Below are positions 1 through 7,158 of a DNA stretch of 64,000 bases, piece after piece (position 1 is the first letter of the stretch; each line of letters opens with the position of its first letter). A program made the translations under genes and the position numbers. Source of the stretch: a virus. The DNA lies in IMG/VR virus record IMGVR_UViG_3300042868_003477, positions 1-64,000 of that record. The stretch is one strand, 5' to 3'. The notes below the pieces were generated by a model that saw only the letters and a program-made list of their open reading frames with translations, made no database searches and was not told the origin of the DNA.

Positions 1-2
1 TT

Positions 3-149
3 GAAGAAATAAGTCTTAGAAATTTTACAATTAAAAAACTAATTAAACAAGCCAAAAAAATAGAAAAAGAGCAGATAATGAATGCACATTATGAAGGTAG
101 TGAAAATTACAAAAGACAATACTACAACGAAACCTTTAAATCAGAATAG
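3..149 (+). CDS. C-terminal end of a small ORF (5' end outside the window)
   Basis: The frame is open from the window edge and ends at a TAG at 147-149. The visible part is lysine-rich and ends in FKSE. I do not recognise it. Internal ATG codons exist (78), but the frame is open upstream, so the start is probably outside the window. The last codons belong to a sequence repeated at the end of the gene at 483..638 (see the repeat entries). Confidence 0.45.
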   Translation, partial: EEISLRNFTIKKLIKQAKKIEKEQIMNAHYEGSENYKRQYYNETFKSE

Positions 150-155
150 AATGGA
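131..155 (+). repeat. Gene-junction repeat, family 1, copy 1
   Basis: The end of one small ORF and the start of the next share TTTAAATCAGAATA (135-148) followed by ATGGA. The same 14-mer with the same following start lies at 624-637. It encodes the FKSE C-terminus and runs into the next start codon. Confidence 0.6.
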
Positions 156-399
156 AAAAATACCAACAGCAGAAGAGTTTTTTAATGATATAAAATATGT
201 TACATATTCTACTGAAGAAAAGCTTATTACATTTGCTAAACTTCATGTAGAAGCTGCATTAAAGGAAGCCATAAATAATGTTAGAATAATTGATGATCCT
301 AATTCATATTGTGGCAACACAGGAAGTGAATACCCACCAGACCAAATTTTAGATACGGATGCAATTCTAAACAGTTATCCACTAGAAAACATAAAGTAG
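151..399 (+). CDS. Small hypothetical phage protein (82 aa)
   Basis: The start is taken at ATG 151, one base after the preceding TAG, giving a protein that begins MEKIPTAEEFF; a longer frame from 82 would overlap the upstream gene. The protein is acidic, has a helical middle (KLHVEAALKEA) and ends in SYPLENIK. Small proteins with this AEEFF...AKLHVEAALKEA...YPLENIK layout are, from memory, frequent in Bacteroidota phages, but no function is known to me. It lies in a run of tightly packed short ORFs. Confidence 0.7.
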   Translation: MEKIPTAEEFFNDIKYVTYSTEEKLITFAKLHVEAALKEAINNVRIIDDPNSYCGNTGSEYPPDQILDTDAILNSYPLENIK

Positions 400-400
400 T

Positions 401-481
401 ATGAGCTGGATATTAGTAATATCACACATAGGATTTGCTTTATGGTTCTATGTTGGTTATCAAATTGGTAAAAGAAAGTAA
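401..481 (+). CDS. Candidate 26-aa single-pass membrane peptide
   Basis: ATG 401 follows the upstream TAG by one base and the frame ends at TAA 479-481, just before the next ATG at 483. Almost the whole peptide is hydrophobic (ILVISHIGFALWFYVGY) with a basic end (GKRK), as expected of a one-helix membrane peptide with its C-terminus in the cytoplasm. It is very short, so coding status rests only on the tight fit between neighbours. Confidence 0.4.
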   Translation: MSWILVISHIGFALWFYVGYQIGKRK

Positions 482-482
482 T

Positions 483-638
483 ATGGAAGAAGAAATCAAA
501 GAAGCTGCTGCTAATTTAGCTGACCCAAATGTAGACAAGACAGATAATTGGATTGCAGGTGCTAAGTGGATGTTAGAAAAGTTACAAGACTTTGACACCT
601 GGAAAGAGTGGAAAGATATAAACTTTAAATCAGAATAA
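483..638 (+). CDS. Small hypothetical protein (51 aa)
   Basis: The start is placed at ATG 483 (MEEEIKEAAANL) because the longer frame from 435 overlaps the 26-aa ORF. It is acidic and tryptophan-rich (WIAGAKWMLEKL...WKEWKDINFKSE). The C-terminal FKSE and the DNA around the stop repeat those of the ORF ending at 149. I do not recognise a function. Confidence 0.6.
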   Translation: MEEEIKEAAANLADPNVDKTDNWIAGAKWMLEKLQDFDTWKEWKDINFKSE

Positions 639-645
639 AATGGAG
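621..645 (+). repeat. Gene-junction repeat, family 1, copy 2
   Basis: The second copy of TTTAAATCAGAATA is at 624-637, again covering the last codons and stop of one small ORF and followed by ATGGA of the next gene. A weaker relative (TTAGAATAAAATGAAG) precedes the start at 1042. Confidence 0.6.
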
Positions 646-807
646 GAAAAAGATGAATGTTGTCCAAACTGTGGTGAATGTGAAAACATTCATGTAAATT
701 ATGATTGGAGTAAAAAAGAAAGACCAGTAGAAGAGTATTTATGTAATGAATGTGGAACTTATTTTAAACCTAAAGAAGATGATAACTCAAATCTGGTGGA
801 GGGATAA
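640..807 (+). CDS. Small zinc-ribbon-like protein (55 aa)
   Basis: ATG 640 follows the previous stop by one base. The protein has two cysteine knuckles, CPNCGEC near residues 8-14 and CNECG at 35-39, which can form a four-Cys zinc ribbon (CxxC...CxxC). The 3' end overlaps the next gene by 29 bases in another frame. Zinc ribbons of this size may bind nucleic acid or protein; no specific role can be assigned. Confidence 0.6.
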   Translation: MEEKDECCPNCGECENIHVNYDWSKKERPVEEYLCNECGTYFKPKEDDNSNLVEG

Positions 808-1027
808 TTTTATAAATGTAAATCCTGATAAAGCACCAGCTGATGAGAGACAATTAATTTCTTTCTTAAGGTATAATAATGCTCCAGCATGTTTTGTAAA
901 AACAGGTAATGCATGGAGAAAAGTTACCAAAGATGGTCAGCTAATTGAAGTATCAAGAACACTCTATCTCCTATCATTTAAAGATTGGTTAAGAATTGCT
1001 CTTGATGATTGTTTTATTAAAAATTAA
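779..1027 (+). CDS. Small hypothetical protein (82 aa)
   Basis: I chose ATG 779 (MITQIWWRDNF) rather than the upstream in-frame ATG at 746, which would extend the overlap with the zinc-ribbon gene. The protein is globular-looking, with WRKVTKDGQLIEV in the middle and an aromatic C-terminal half. No recognisable family. Confidence 0.55.
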   Translation: MITQIWWRDNFINVNPDKAPADERQLISFLRYNNAPACFVKTGNAWRKVTKDGQLIEVSRTLYLLSFKDWLRIALDDCFIKN

Positions 1028-1041
1028 TAAATTAGAATAAA

Positions 1042-1275
1042 ATGAAGACATACAAAGGAAGTTTAGAAACTAAATTCTTATGGTTAATACCATTTGTATT
1101 AGGTGTAAGTAAAAACACCATTGACAGTAAAGCAAAAATATTTGCATTGCATATTACTCCATTTTTGGAGATTGGATTTAATTGGCAAAATAGGGATAAT
1201 CTTAAAAATACAGGTCATGATCCTTTAATGATGAATACTGATGATCCATTAAACTCTGTTATTGATCATTTTTAG
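1042..1275 (+). CDS. Small hypothetical protein (77 aa)
   Basis: It ends with TAG, two bases before the next ATG. The N-terminal half contains hydrophobic stretches (FLWLIPFVLGV and FALHITPFLEIGF) that could be membrane-associated or a buried beta-sheet. No function recognised. Confidence 0.55.
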   Translation: MKTYKGSLETKFLWLIPFVLGVSKNTIDSKAKIFALHITPFLEIGFNWQNRDNLKNTGHDPLMMNTDDPLNSVIDHF

Positions 1276-1277
1276 TT

Positions 1278-1556
1278 ATGTTACTTAGAGATACAGAACT
1301 AATAGGTAAGAAGCTTGTAAAGCATGGGTTTTATAGATCTAGTACTGATCATCAACATTATAGAATTCATACATCTGGAGGAGCTATAGCAATACAGTTT
1401 AGACCATCAGGAAATGTTTGGTGTGCATTAATAGTTCATGATATAGATTCACACACCATAGTTAAATGTGATGGTTATGAAACTGTATTTACTCCAGAAT
1501 GGGTAATAGAAGAACATGAAAAATTACAAGCATTATTTAAATTTGCAAGATTATGA
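1278..1556 (+). CDS. Small hypothetical protein (92 aa)
   Basis: The protein has mixed alpha/beta character with HQHYRIHTSGGAIAIQF and ends WVIEEHEKLQALFKFARL. It overlaps the next gene by 4 bases (ATGA), suggesting coupled translation. Not recognised. Confidence 0.65.
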   Translation: MLLRDTELIGKKLVKHGFYRSSTDHQHYRIHTSGGAIAIQFRPSGNVWCALIVHDIDSHTIVKCDGYETVFTPEWVIEEHEKLQALFKFARL

Positions 1557-1843
1557 CAACTGAAGAAAAATTAGTATCTATAAAAAGATTAGAAGCTTTT
1601 GGTTTTAGAGCATGCGGTGCTAATCCTGATTCTTATTTGTATTATTATAAAGAGATTGAGATTAACTGTAATTACATAAAGCAGAGCAAGTCTGATATAT
1701 GGTATTTAGATATAATACTCTCATTTGAAACTAATTTACAAATGATGTTTACAGATATTTATCGTGAAGATGACATTGATCCAGAAGCTATTTTAAATAG
1801 TGTAAAGAAACTTGAAGCAGCTGTAGAATTTATTGAGCTATGA
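1553..1843 (+). CDS. Small hypothetical protein (96 aa)
   Basis: It starts in an ATGA overlap with the upstream gene and ends in another. It begins MTTEEKLVSIKRLEAFGF and, like the proteins at 2247 and 11983, looks like the short phage family in which a helix is followed by an aromatic beta region (SYLYYYKEIEINCNYI). Function unknown. Confidence 0.65.
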   Translation: MTTEEKLVSIKRLEAFGFRACGANPDSYLYYYKEIEINCNYIKQSKSDIWYLDIILSFETNLQMMFTDIYREDDIDPEAILNSVKKLEAAVEFIEL

Positions 1844-2250
1844 CAAAGAAAGAGAAAAATGATTTAGGTAAATTTTGTAAACAAATCTGTAATGATCATT
1901 ATGAACTTCTAAAAGATACTGATGGTAATATGAGTTATACTTTTAACTTATATGCTAATGGTTCTTATAATGGTCAATACAAGAAATTTATGTTTTATGC
2001 TGAGTTAAAACTTAATAAAGTATTAGGTTTAATTACTGCTGAAGAAGTAGAAAATGCATATAATATGATTATGTCTTCAGATGAAGATAACTTTTATATA
2101 GCTTACCAAATTATAAAACACTTTTTTAAAGAAAGACATAAAAAGTTTGGAGCTATCATGGATTATAAAGGTTATGACTATGCTAGAAATAATTACACAG
2201 AAGAAATCTTAAATCCAGAAGACTTCTTAACTAAATTACTAAACCGATGA
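1840..2250 (+). CDS. Hypothetical protein (136 aa)
   Basis: It is coupled by ATGA overlaps at both ends. The sequence is rich in K, N and Y, with no visible catalytic motif. Not recognised. Confidence 0.65.
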   Translation: MTKKEKNDLGKFCKQICNDHYELLKDTDGNMSYTFNLYANGSYNGQYKKFMFYAELKLNKVLGLITAEEVENAYNMIMSSDEDNFYIAYQIIKHFFKERHKKFGAIMDYKGYDYARNNYTEEILNPEDFLTKLLNR

Positions 2251-2498
2251 CAGAACAAGAATTAATAGAATTAGGCTTTGAAAAAGTATCTGTTACAGAT
2301 GATGAAAGCCAGAATGGATATGATTACTACTACTACCATAAAGAACTTTGTGATAATGTAGTTTTACATAGTGTAGATAGTGCAGAAGTTAAAGATGATG
2401 ACTGGTATTTAAGATGTTGGGAGATTCCGGCAATAAGAATACATAGTAAATTACATTATGCTGATTTTCTTGAGGTATTAAATAACATAACTTGTTAA
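2247..2498 (+). CDS. Small hypothetical protein (83 aa)
   Basis: It begins MTEQELIELGFEKV and has a run of aromatic residues (YDYYYYHKEL). It resembles the small 'ELIELGFEK...YYKEL...' proteins common in Bacteroidota phages, as recalled rather than checked. No function known. Confidence 0.65.
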   Translation: MTEQELIELGFEKVSVTDDESQNGYDYYYYHKELCDNVVLHSVDSAEVKDDDWYLRCWEIPAIRIHSKLHYADFLEVLNNITC

Positions 2499-2499
2499 T

Positions 2500-2853
2500 A
2501 TGCTATCAATTAAACTAATAAAAAAAGATGGTAAGCTAGGTTATTTAGATGAGAAATCTAGATTAGCTTATATGGTCTATGCTGATAAATTAGTAGAAGG
2601 TCAAGTAATAGAAATGTATTTAGATTTTGCAGACGCAGATCACAGTAAAGCACAACTTGCAAAAGTACATGCTTGTATAAGAGAGTTAGCCAAAGAGTCT
2701 GGCTATACTTTTGATGAAATGAAATTAGTAATAAAACAAGCTTCAGGGCTTGAAAATAAATCTTTTGCTGACTGTAGTAAAGATGAATTAATGCTAGCTA
2801 TTCAAGCTTGCATACAAATTGGTAAAGAAAATTATAATTTTAATCTAGGGTAG
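2500..2853 (+). CDS. Conserved phage protein, possibly recombination-associated (117 aa)
   Basis: The protein has an N-terminal beta region (LIKKDGKLGYLDEKSRLAY) and a helical half containing HSKAQLAKVHACIRELAKES and a terminal SKDELMLAIQACIQIG. The overall shape recalls NinB-type phage recombination proteins, but this is a weak resemblance. Its 3' end overlaps the 3' end of the opposing gene at 2840..3151 by 14 bases. Calling it a conserved hypothetical is the safer choice. Confidence 0.6.
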   Translation: MLSIKLIKKDGKLGYLDEKSRLAYMVYADKLVEGQVIEMYLDFADADHSKAQLAKVHACIRELAKESGYTFDEMKLVIKQASGLENKSFADCSKDELMLAIQACIQIGKENYNFNLG

Positions 2854-3151
2854 GAGCAACATATCCTTCATCTCCTGGTTGAAGAATTTCTTTTTCTTGA
2901 AATAGATTATTACTTTTGGCTTCTTTTTCAATTTCAGCTAATAAAAGTCCAATAGTATAGAAAGATCTTTGACCTTCATCAAGATCTTTATATTCTTTAG
3001 TCATAACTTCTTTTAGATACTGTTCTTTATCTGTACTATCAATTGTTTTAAACAAATGTAATAATACAGCTTTAGTCATTAGATAATATGACTTATTTAC
3101 TTTGATGTCTATGATAGCATCATCTTTTAGTTCTTTTACTGTAATTGGCAT
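2840..3151 (-). CDS. Orphan minus-strand small protein (103 aa)
   Basis: This is the only gene on the - strand in the first 24 kb. The sequence looks like a real protein: MPITVKELKDDAIIDIKVNK, a helical core (YYLMTKAVLLHLFKTI), FYTIGLLLAEIEKEA, and an ordered tail KEILQPGDEGYV. It is the strand of the late virion block, so it may be a displaced late gene. It is convergent with and overlaps the gene at 2500 and is divergent from the uracil-DNA glycosylase gene, with only about 32 bases between start codons. Function unknown. Confidence 0.7.
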   Translation of the reverse strand: MPITVKELKDDAIIDIKVNKSYYLMTKAVLLHLFKTIDSTDKEQYLKEVMTKEYKDLDEGQRSFYTIGLLLAEIEKEAKSNNLFQEKEILQPGDEGYVAPTLD

Positions 3152-3183
3152 TGTTATTAATTTTTAACAAAAATAGAAAAAAT

Positions 3184-3426
3184 ATGAATCAAAAAATAGA
3201 TCTTGAAGAGATTAAACAAAAATTGTTTACTATTTTAGAAGCTTCTGGTTGGAGTGCAATTCTTAAACCTTTTATATTTAGCGGAGACTTTGATAATATC
3301 TTAATAGAATTAGTAAAGCTATCTAATGAAGGTAAAAGATTTACTCCACCTTTAAAACAAGTCTTTAGAGCATTTCAAGAATGTCCTTATGATGAACTTA
3401 AAGTAGTTGTAATGGGTCAGGATTAA
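3184..3426 (+). CDS. ung: Uracil-DNA glycosylase, exon 1
   Basis: Family 1 uracil-DNA glycosylase removes uracil from DNA. This N-terminal exon (from ATG 3184, 80 codons to 3423) ends in LKVVVMGQD, the first half of the water-activating loop GQDPY; the in-frame TAA at 3424 is intron sequence. Joined to exon 2 at 4223 the reading becomes GQD-PYPQINVADG, restoring the loop exactly, with the catalytic Asp as the last codon of exon 1. The spliced product is 237 aa, normal for the family. The start at 3184 is preferred over the frame from 3145, which would overlap the divergent gene's start. Confidence 0.88.
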   Translation: MNQKIDLEEIKQKLFTILEASGWSAILKPFIFSGDFDNILIELVKLSNEGKRFTPPLKQVFRAFQECPYDELKVVVMGQD

Positions 3427-4222
3427 AAATAAATTTTGATTATTAAAAAATAAGTTATACCTTAGACCATAAATACATGGTATATGGAACCTAGAAAAGC
3501 ACCTTTAAGAAATTATAATTCAAAAAATAACACAAGACAATGTAAAAAATGTAATAACTGGTTAGATTTATCTTTATTTAGTAGTAGAATTAGAATACCT
3601 AGTCCTTCTACAAAAGATGAATCTAAAAAAGTACCTACATTATATTACAGATCAGAATGTAAAAAATGTTCTTTATTAACTATAAATATTGAAAAGTATT
3701 GTAGTCCTGAAAAAAAGAAAAGTTTACATAGAAAAGATCCAAGAACAATAATGTTACAACATGCTAGAAAAAGAGCTTTAAAAAAAGGTTTAGCATTTAA
3801 TATAGATAAATCTGATATAATAATACCAGATCTTTGTCCATTATTAAATATTCCATTGTTTGTTAATAATCAACATGTTGGTCCAAATAGTCCATCAATT
3901 GATAGAATTATATGTGAAAAAGGTTATGTAAAGGGTAATGTAATGGTAATTTCTGCAAAAGCTAATACAGCTAAGGGAAATTTATCATTTGAGGAATTAA
4001 ACTTATTAATTAATAATTTAAAAAGGGTCCTGAATAAAGAGGAAGAATTGCTGGAAAGCTAAGTCAGAAATGATATGTCAATCAGCAGCCGAGCCTTGGG
4101 GAAGATCAAGGAAGGTTCAGAGACTAGGGACACTAAGGTGAGCCCAGAGCATCCTCCGCTTATAATAAAAATAAGTGATGATATAGTCCGATCCTCATGG
4201 AAACATGAGAAAATGTGGGTAG
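3424..4222 (+). ncRNA. Group I self-splicing intron in the uracil-DNA glycosylase gene
   Basis: The boundaries come from joining GQD to PYP in frame. The 5' exon ends in T and the intron ends in G, as group I introns require. The guide sequence GTCCTGA (4027-4033) pairs fully with exon TCAGGAT (3417-3423), including the T-G wobble at the splice site, and AAGG just before it (4023-4026) pairs with CCTT of exon 2 (P10). The core shows the P7 strands GACTA (4122-4126) and TAGTC (4184-4188) in the usual ...TCAGAGACTA... and ...GATATAGTCC... contexts. An HNH endonuclease gene fills the P1 loop. Confidence 0.88.
3484..4062 (+). CDS. Intron-encoded HNH-type homing endonuclease (192 aa)
   Basis: It probably cuts the intronless glycosylase gene to drive intron homing. 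The N-terminal half has two Cys pairs (CKKCNNW and CKKCS), a likely zinc-binding region. The C-terminal half has CPLLNIPL, then SIDRI and GYVKGNVMVISAKANTAKGN-like features of HNH phage nucleases. The last codons overlap the intron guide sequence (4027-4033), so the same bases serve protein and ribozyme. Start ATG 3484 lies just after a small inverted repeat, ATACC/GGTAT. Confidence 0.82.
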   Translation: MEPRKAPLRNYNSKNNTRQCKKCNNWLDLSLFSSRIRIPSPSTKDESKKVPTLYYRSECKKCSLLTINIEKYCSPEKKKSLHRKDPRTIMLQHARKRALKKGLAFNIDKSDIIIPDLCPLLNIPLFVNNQHVGPNSPSIDRIICEKGYVKGNVMVISAKANTAKGNLSFEELNLLINNLKRVLNKEEELLES

Positions 4223-4696
4223 CCTTACCCTCAAATTAATGTAGCAGATGGTATTGCTTTTAGTTGTGGTAATACAAAAGAACTACAGCCTAGTCTAAGT
4301 TATATGCTTGAAGAAATAAACAGAACAGTCTATAGTGGACATCCTGGAAGTTTAGATCCAGATCTAACTAGATGGTCTAATCAAGGTATACTTTTGCTTA
4401 ATACAGCTTTAACTACTGAAGTAGGAAAAGTAGGTCAGCATTATGATATCTGGAAACCGTTTTTAGCATATTTATTAGATCATCTAAATTGCAAACAATC
4501 AGGTCTTGTGTATATTTATATGGGAAAACAAGCTCAAGAATGGGCTGATTCAACAAATGAAAATAATTTTAAGTTTATGATTAGTCATCCAGCAAGTGCT
4601 GCTTATAGAAAAGAAGCAAGATGGAATTCTGATAATGTATTTGTAAAAACTAAAGAAGTAGTAGATAAACAGTTTAATTATTCAATACATTGGTAA
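4223..4696 (+). CDS. ung: Uracil-DNA glycosylase, exon 2
   Basis: The exon begins CCTTACCCTCAA (PYPQ) right after the intron's terminal G. It carries the rest of the fold: NVADGIAFSCGN, the hydrophobic LLLNTALT segment, and the active-site HPxS-like loop SHPASAAY near the C-terminus. 157 residues follow to a TAA, with the next gene's ATG immediately after. The visible ATG-initiated frame at 4304 is only the internal part of this exon. Confidence 0.88.
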   Translation, partial: PYPQINVADGIAFSCGNTKELQPSLSYMLEEINRTVYSGHPGSLDPDLTRWSNQGILLLNTALTTEVGKVGQHYDIWKPFLAYLLDHLNCKQSGLVYIYMGKQAQEWADSTNENNFKFMISHPASAAYRKEARWNSDNVFVKTKEVVDKQFNYSIHW

Positions 4697-5287
4697 ATGA
4701 CAGAAATATTTAATAAACTTACAGAAGCAGATTTAACTCCAAATACATACTATGTATTACATTGTATTAAGGAGAAACTAATTCCGGCTCCTTTTGTAAA
4801 TAAAGAGCTTGAATGTAAAAGATTACAAACAGGTGGTTGGTTAAAAGATAACTTGCAACTTACTACAAAAAGTTTTATCTTTATACAAGAAATCAACAGT
4901 TTCTTTAAGAAAACCAAGCCTAAAACAGCAACAGATTTAATGGGTCAAAACTTTAGTGATAAAATACAGGAGTATGTAGAAATATTTCCTAATAGGAAAC
5001 TACCCTCTGGAAAATATGCAAGAGTTAATCCAAAAAATCTTGAACCTGGTTTTAAATGGTTTTTTGAAATTTATGATTATGACTGGGATACTATCATAGC
5101 AGCTACTGAAAAGTATGTTGATGAGTTTAGTATTGCAAACTATAAATACATGAGAAATTCACAATATTTTATTAGAAAACAGAACATTGATAAGTCAATT
5201 GAGTCTGATTTAGCTACATACTGTGAATTACTTAAATCAAATCCTGATGGGGAAGGAATGTCTTATTTTAAAGAAAGAGTAGTATGA
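4697..5287 (+). CDS. crAss-like conserved protein, possible helicase loader or winged-helix protein (196 aa)
   Basis: The N-terminus (LTPNTYYVLHCIKEK ... LQTGGWL) looks like a winged-helix DNA-binding domain. The C-terminal half contains GFKWFFEIYDYDWDTIIAAT and YKYMRNSQYFIRKQ, resembling segments of phage replication-initiation or helicase-loading proteins. It sits directly after the glycosylase and two short steps upstream of the replicative helicase, which supports a replication role. The loader role is inference from position. Confidence 0.65.
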   Translation: MTEIFNKLTEADLTPNTYYVLHCIKEKLIPAPFVNKELECKRLQTGGWLKDNLQLTTKSFIFIQEINSFFKKTKPKTATDLMGQNFSDKIQEYVEIFPNRKLPSGKYARVNPKNLEPGFKWFFEIYDYDWDTIIAATEKYVDEFSIANYKYMRNSQYFIRKQNIDKSIESDLATYCELLKSNPDGEGMSYFKERVV

Positions 5288-5457
5288 AAGGATTGTTAAT
5301 GATAATTGCCATAATTGGTAGTTTATTCGGGTATACAGTAGTGGATATGTTCATTATAGAAATGCCTATTGGTAAATTTTTACTAATTGAATTGATAATT
5401 AGTCTTTTGCATTTGTTGTATAACCATGCAAAAAGTAAAATAATTTTAAATCTATAA
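5284..5457 (+). CDS. Small two-helix membrane protein (57 aa)
   Basis: It starts in an ATGA overlap with the previous gene and ends three bases before the helicase ATG. Two hydrophobic segments are visible, LLMIIAIIGSLFGYTVV and FLLIELIISLLHLL, followed by a basic tail (YNHAKSK). It may anchor replication or alter the membrane; there is no direct evidence. Confidence 0.55.
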   Translation: MKGLLMIIAIIGSLFGYTVVDMFIIEMPIGKFLLIELIISLLHLLYNHAKSKIILNL

Positions 5458-5460
5458 CAA

Positions 5461-6462
5461 ATGTCAGAATTATTTAATGGTGCCAGACCTTTATTACCTG
5501 TAAGTGAGAGAGATGCTTTAAGAAAAGCAATTCTAAAAATAAAAGCAAGAAGACAAGGAGAACTAAAGGCATTAGTCAGTGGATGGCCCAAATTTAATGA
5601 TGCTTTTTGTGACGGATTAGAATGGAGAACTATCACCATAGTAGGTGCTAGACCGGGAACTGGTAAAACTTTATTCATGGAACAGTTGATTAGTGATATT
5701 ATAGATCACAATCCTGAACAAGAATTTAGAATACTTAAGTTTCAGATGGAAATGGTTGATGAAACCAGCGGGGTAAGAAAATTAAGTCTGAATACAAGTT
5801 CTGATTACAATACATTAATGAGCAAGGGTGGAAATCTTGTTGACAAGGGTATTTATGACAAGTGTGTGGATTACTATAATAAATCATCTAACAATGATTT
5901 TATTAATGTAGTTTATGATGCCTGTACAGTAGATGAAATGTGTGCCACAATCCATTATGAAATGGAAAGATACAAAAAAGAAGATGGCACTTACACTAAT
6001 ATACTTGTAGGTATTGATCACTCAGCTCTGTTTAGAGTAGGTAGAGGACAAAAGGATAAATTTGAGATGCTTAATGCTTTAGGTGAAGCTCTCACTATGA
6101 TGAAAAAGAAATATCCTGTAGCTTTTATAGTGCTAAGCCAACTAAACAGAAACATAGATGCTCCTGATAGACAAAGAGATGGAGAGTATGGAAATTATGT
6201 ATTAGATTCTGATATATATGGGTCTGATGCTTTATTGCAACATGCTGATGTAGTTATGGGTATTAATAAACCTTCTATTAGAAAGATTAGACAGTATGGA
6301 CCAGAAAGATTTTTAATAAATGATGAAGATATTTTAGTATTTCACTTTTTAAAATCTAGAAATGGTACCACAAGGATAAGTTTCTTTAAACTTGATAGAA
6401 CAACTATGAGGATTGTTGAAATAGACACACCAGCTCAAGCAACAAAAAAAATATCAATTTAA
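5461..6462 (+). CDS. DnaB-type replicative helicase (SF4) (333 aa)
   Basis: It unwinds DNA at the phage replication fork. It has Walker A GARPGTGKT (residues about 62-70), Walker B ILVGIDH near 180, the SQLNR motif and the GSDALLQHADVVM arginine-finger region near the C-terminus, all typical of the RecA-like domain of DnaB/SF4 helicases. At 333 aa it lacks the full DnaB N-terminal domain, as in many phage versions. It is followed by a recombination/SSB-type set, forming one replication operon. Confidence 0.85.
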   Translation: MSELFNGARPLLPVSERDALRKAILKIKARRQGELKALVSGWPKFNDAFCDGLEWRTITIVGARPGTGKTLFMEQLISDIIDHNPEQEFRILKFQMEMVDETSGVRKLSLNTSSDYNTLMSKGGNLVDKGIYDKCVDYYNKSSNNDFINVVYDACTVDEMCATIHYEMERYKKEDGTYTNILVGIDHSALFRVGRGQKDKFEMLNALGEALTMMKKKYPVAFIVLSQLNRNIDAPDRQRDGEYGNYVLDSDIYGSDALLQHADVVMGINKPSIRKIRQYGPERFLINDEDILVFHFLKSRNGTTRISFFKLDRTTMRIVEIDTPAQATKKISI

Positions 6463-6471
6463 AGTAAAAAC

Positions 6472-7158
6472 ATGAACCTTAGAAAAGAAAAAGAAAAGGA
6501 GTTTTTCATGCATCAAATGCCTACATTTTTAAAATTAGGTATAGCAGATCCACTCTTTATTATTAAGACTGCTTTTTTCCAGAAAGGAAAATATGGTAGA
6601 CAAGTTCAATTTTTTGAGTCTGAAATTGGTAAAGGAGAAGATATTTATCTTGAATTCTATGACAATGTAAATGATCAGTTAGGTAAACTAGTTGATATTA
6701 AACCATTTACAGAGGACAGACAATTATTTAAGTATAAGTATAATCCTTTTTACAATGAAGAATTAGAAACAAAAGAAGGAACTACAAGTAAAGGTGAGCC
6801 TTATACATTGTATACGGTTCCTGTATCAGAGTTAACTGCTATCTTACCTAATGGTAGTGAAGTTACCTATGCTGCTTATGAAAAAATGAAAGAGAATTCT
6901 CAACTAGAGATTCCAAAAGAACAGAGCTCATTATTTCCTGACTTTGAAAGACAGTATCCAAAAACATTAGAAGATTCTGTACCTAGTTTTAAAGTAAGTG
7001 AAACTATAGCTCCTGTTAAACATGTAAGTGCAGATCCTATGGATACTACACTTAATGACATTACTCTTAGAGATTTAGCAGCAATGTTATTCTTAACTCC
7101 TATTAGTAAAAATGCTGAGTTAAATGAATTAATAATCAAAGCAAAATCTAACTTATGA
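6472..7158 (+). CDS. Conserved phage protein of unknown function (228 aa)
   Basis: The N-terminal half is basic/aromatic and beta-rich (KYGRQVQFFESEIG, EDIYLEFYDNV), and there is a Pro/Ser-rich linker (FPDFERQYPKTLEDSVPSF). It overlaps the next gene by 4 bases. Between helicase and Sak4-like ATPase it is probably a replication accessory factor; its fold is not recognisable to me. Confidence 0.6.
   Translation: MNLRKEKEKEFFMHQMPTFLKLGIADPLFIIKTAFFQKGKYGRQVQFFESEIGKGEDIYLEFYDNVNDQLGKLVDIKPFTEDRQLFKYKYNPFYNEELETKEGTTSKGEPYTLYTVPVSELTAILPNGSEVTYAAYEKMKENSQLEIPKEQSSLFPDFERQYPKTLEDSVPSFKVSETIAPVKHVSADPMDTTLNDITLRDLAAMLFLTPISKNAELNELIIKAKSNL

Noticed and set aside
3145-3183. Upstream extension of the glycosylase (start at 3145)
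   Set aside because: It would overlap the divergent gene's start and adds a non-family leader; ATG 3184 fits the family length.
5268-5678. 136-aa minus-strand ORF across the helicase start
   Set aside because: It is antisense to the helicase start and the small membrane gene, both with clear coding signals, and reads as hydrophobic shadow sequence.
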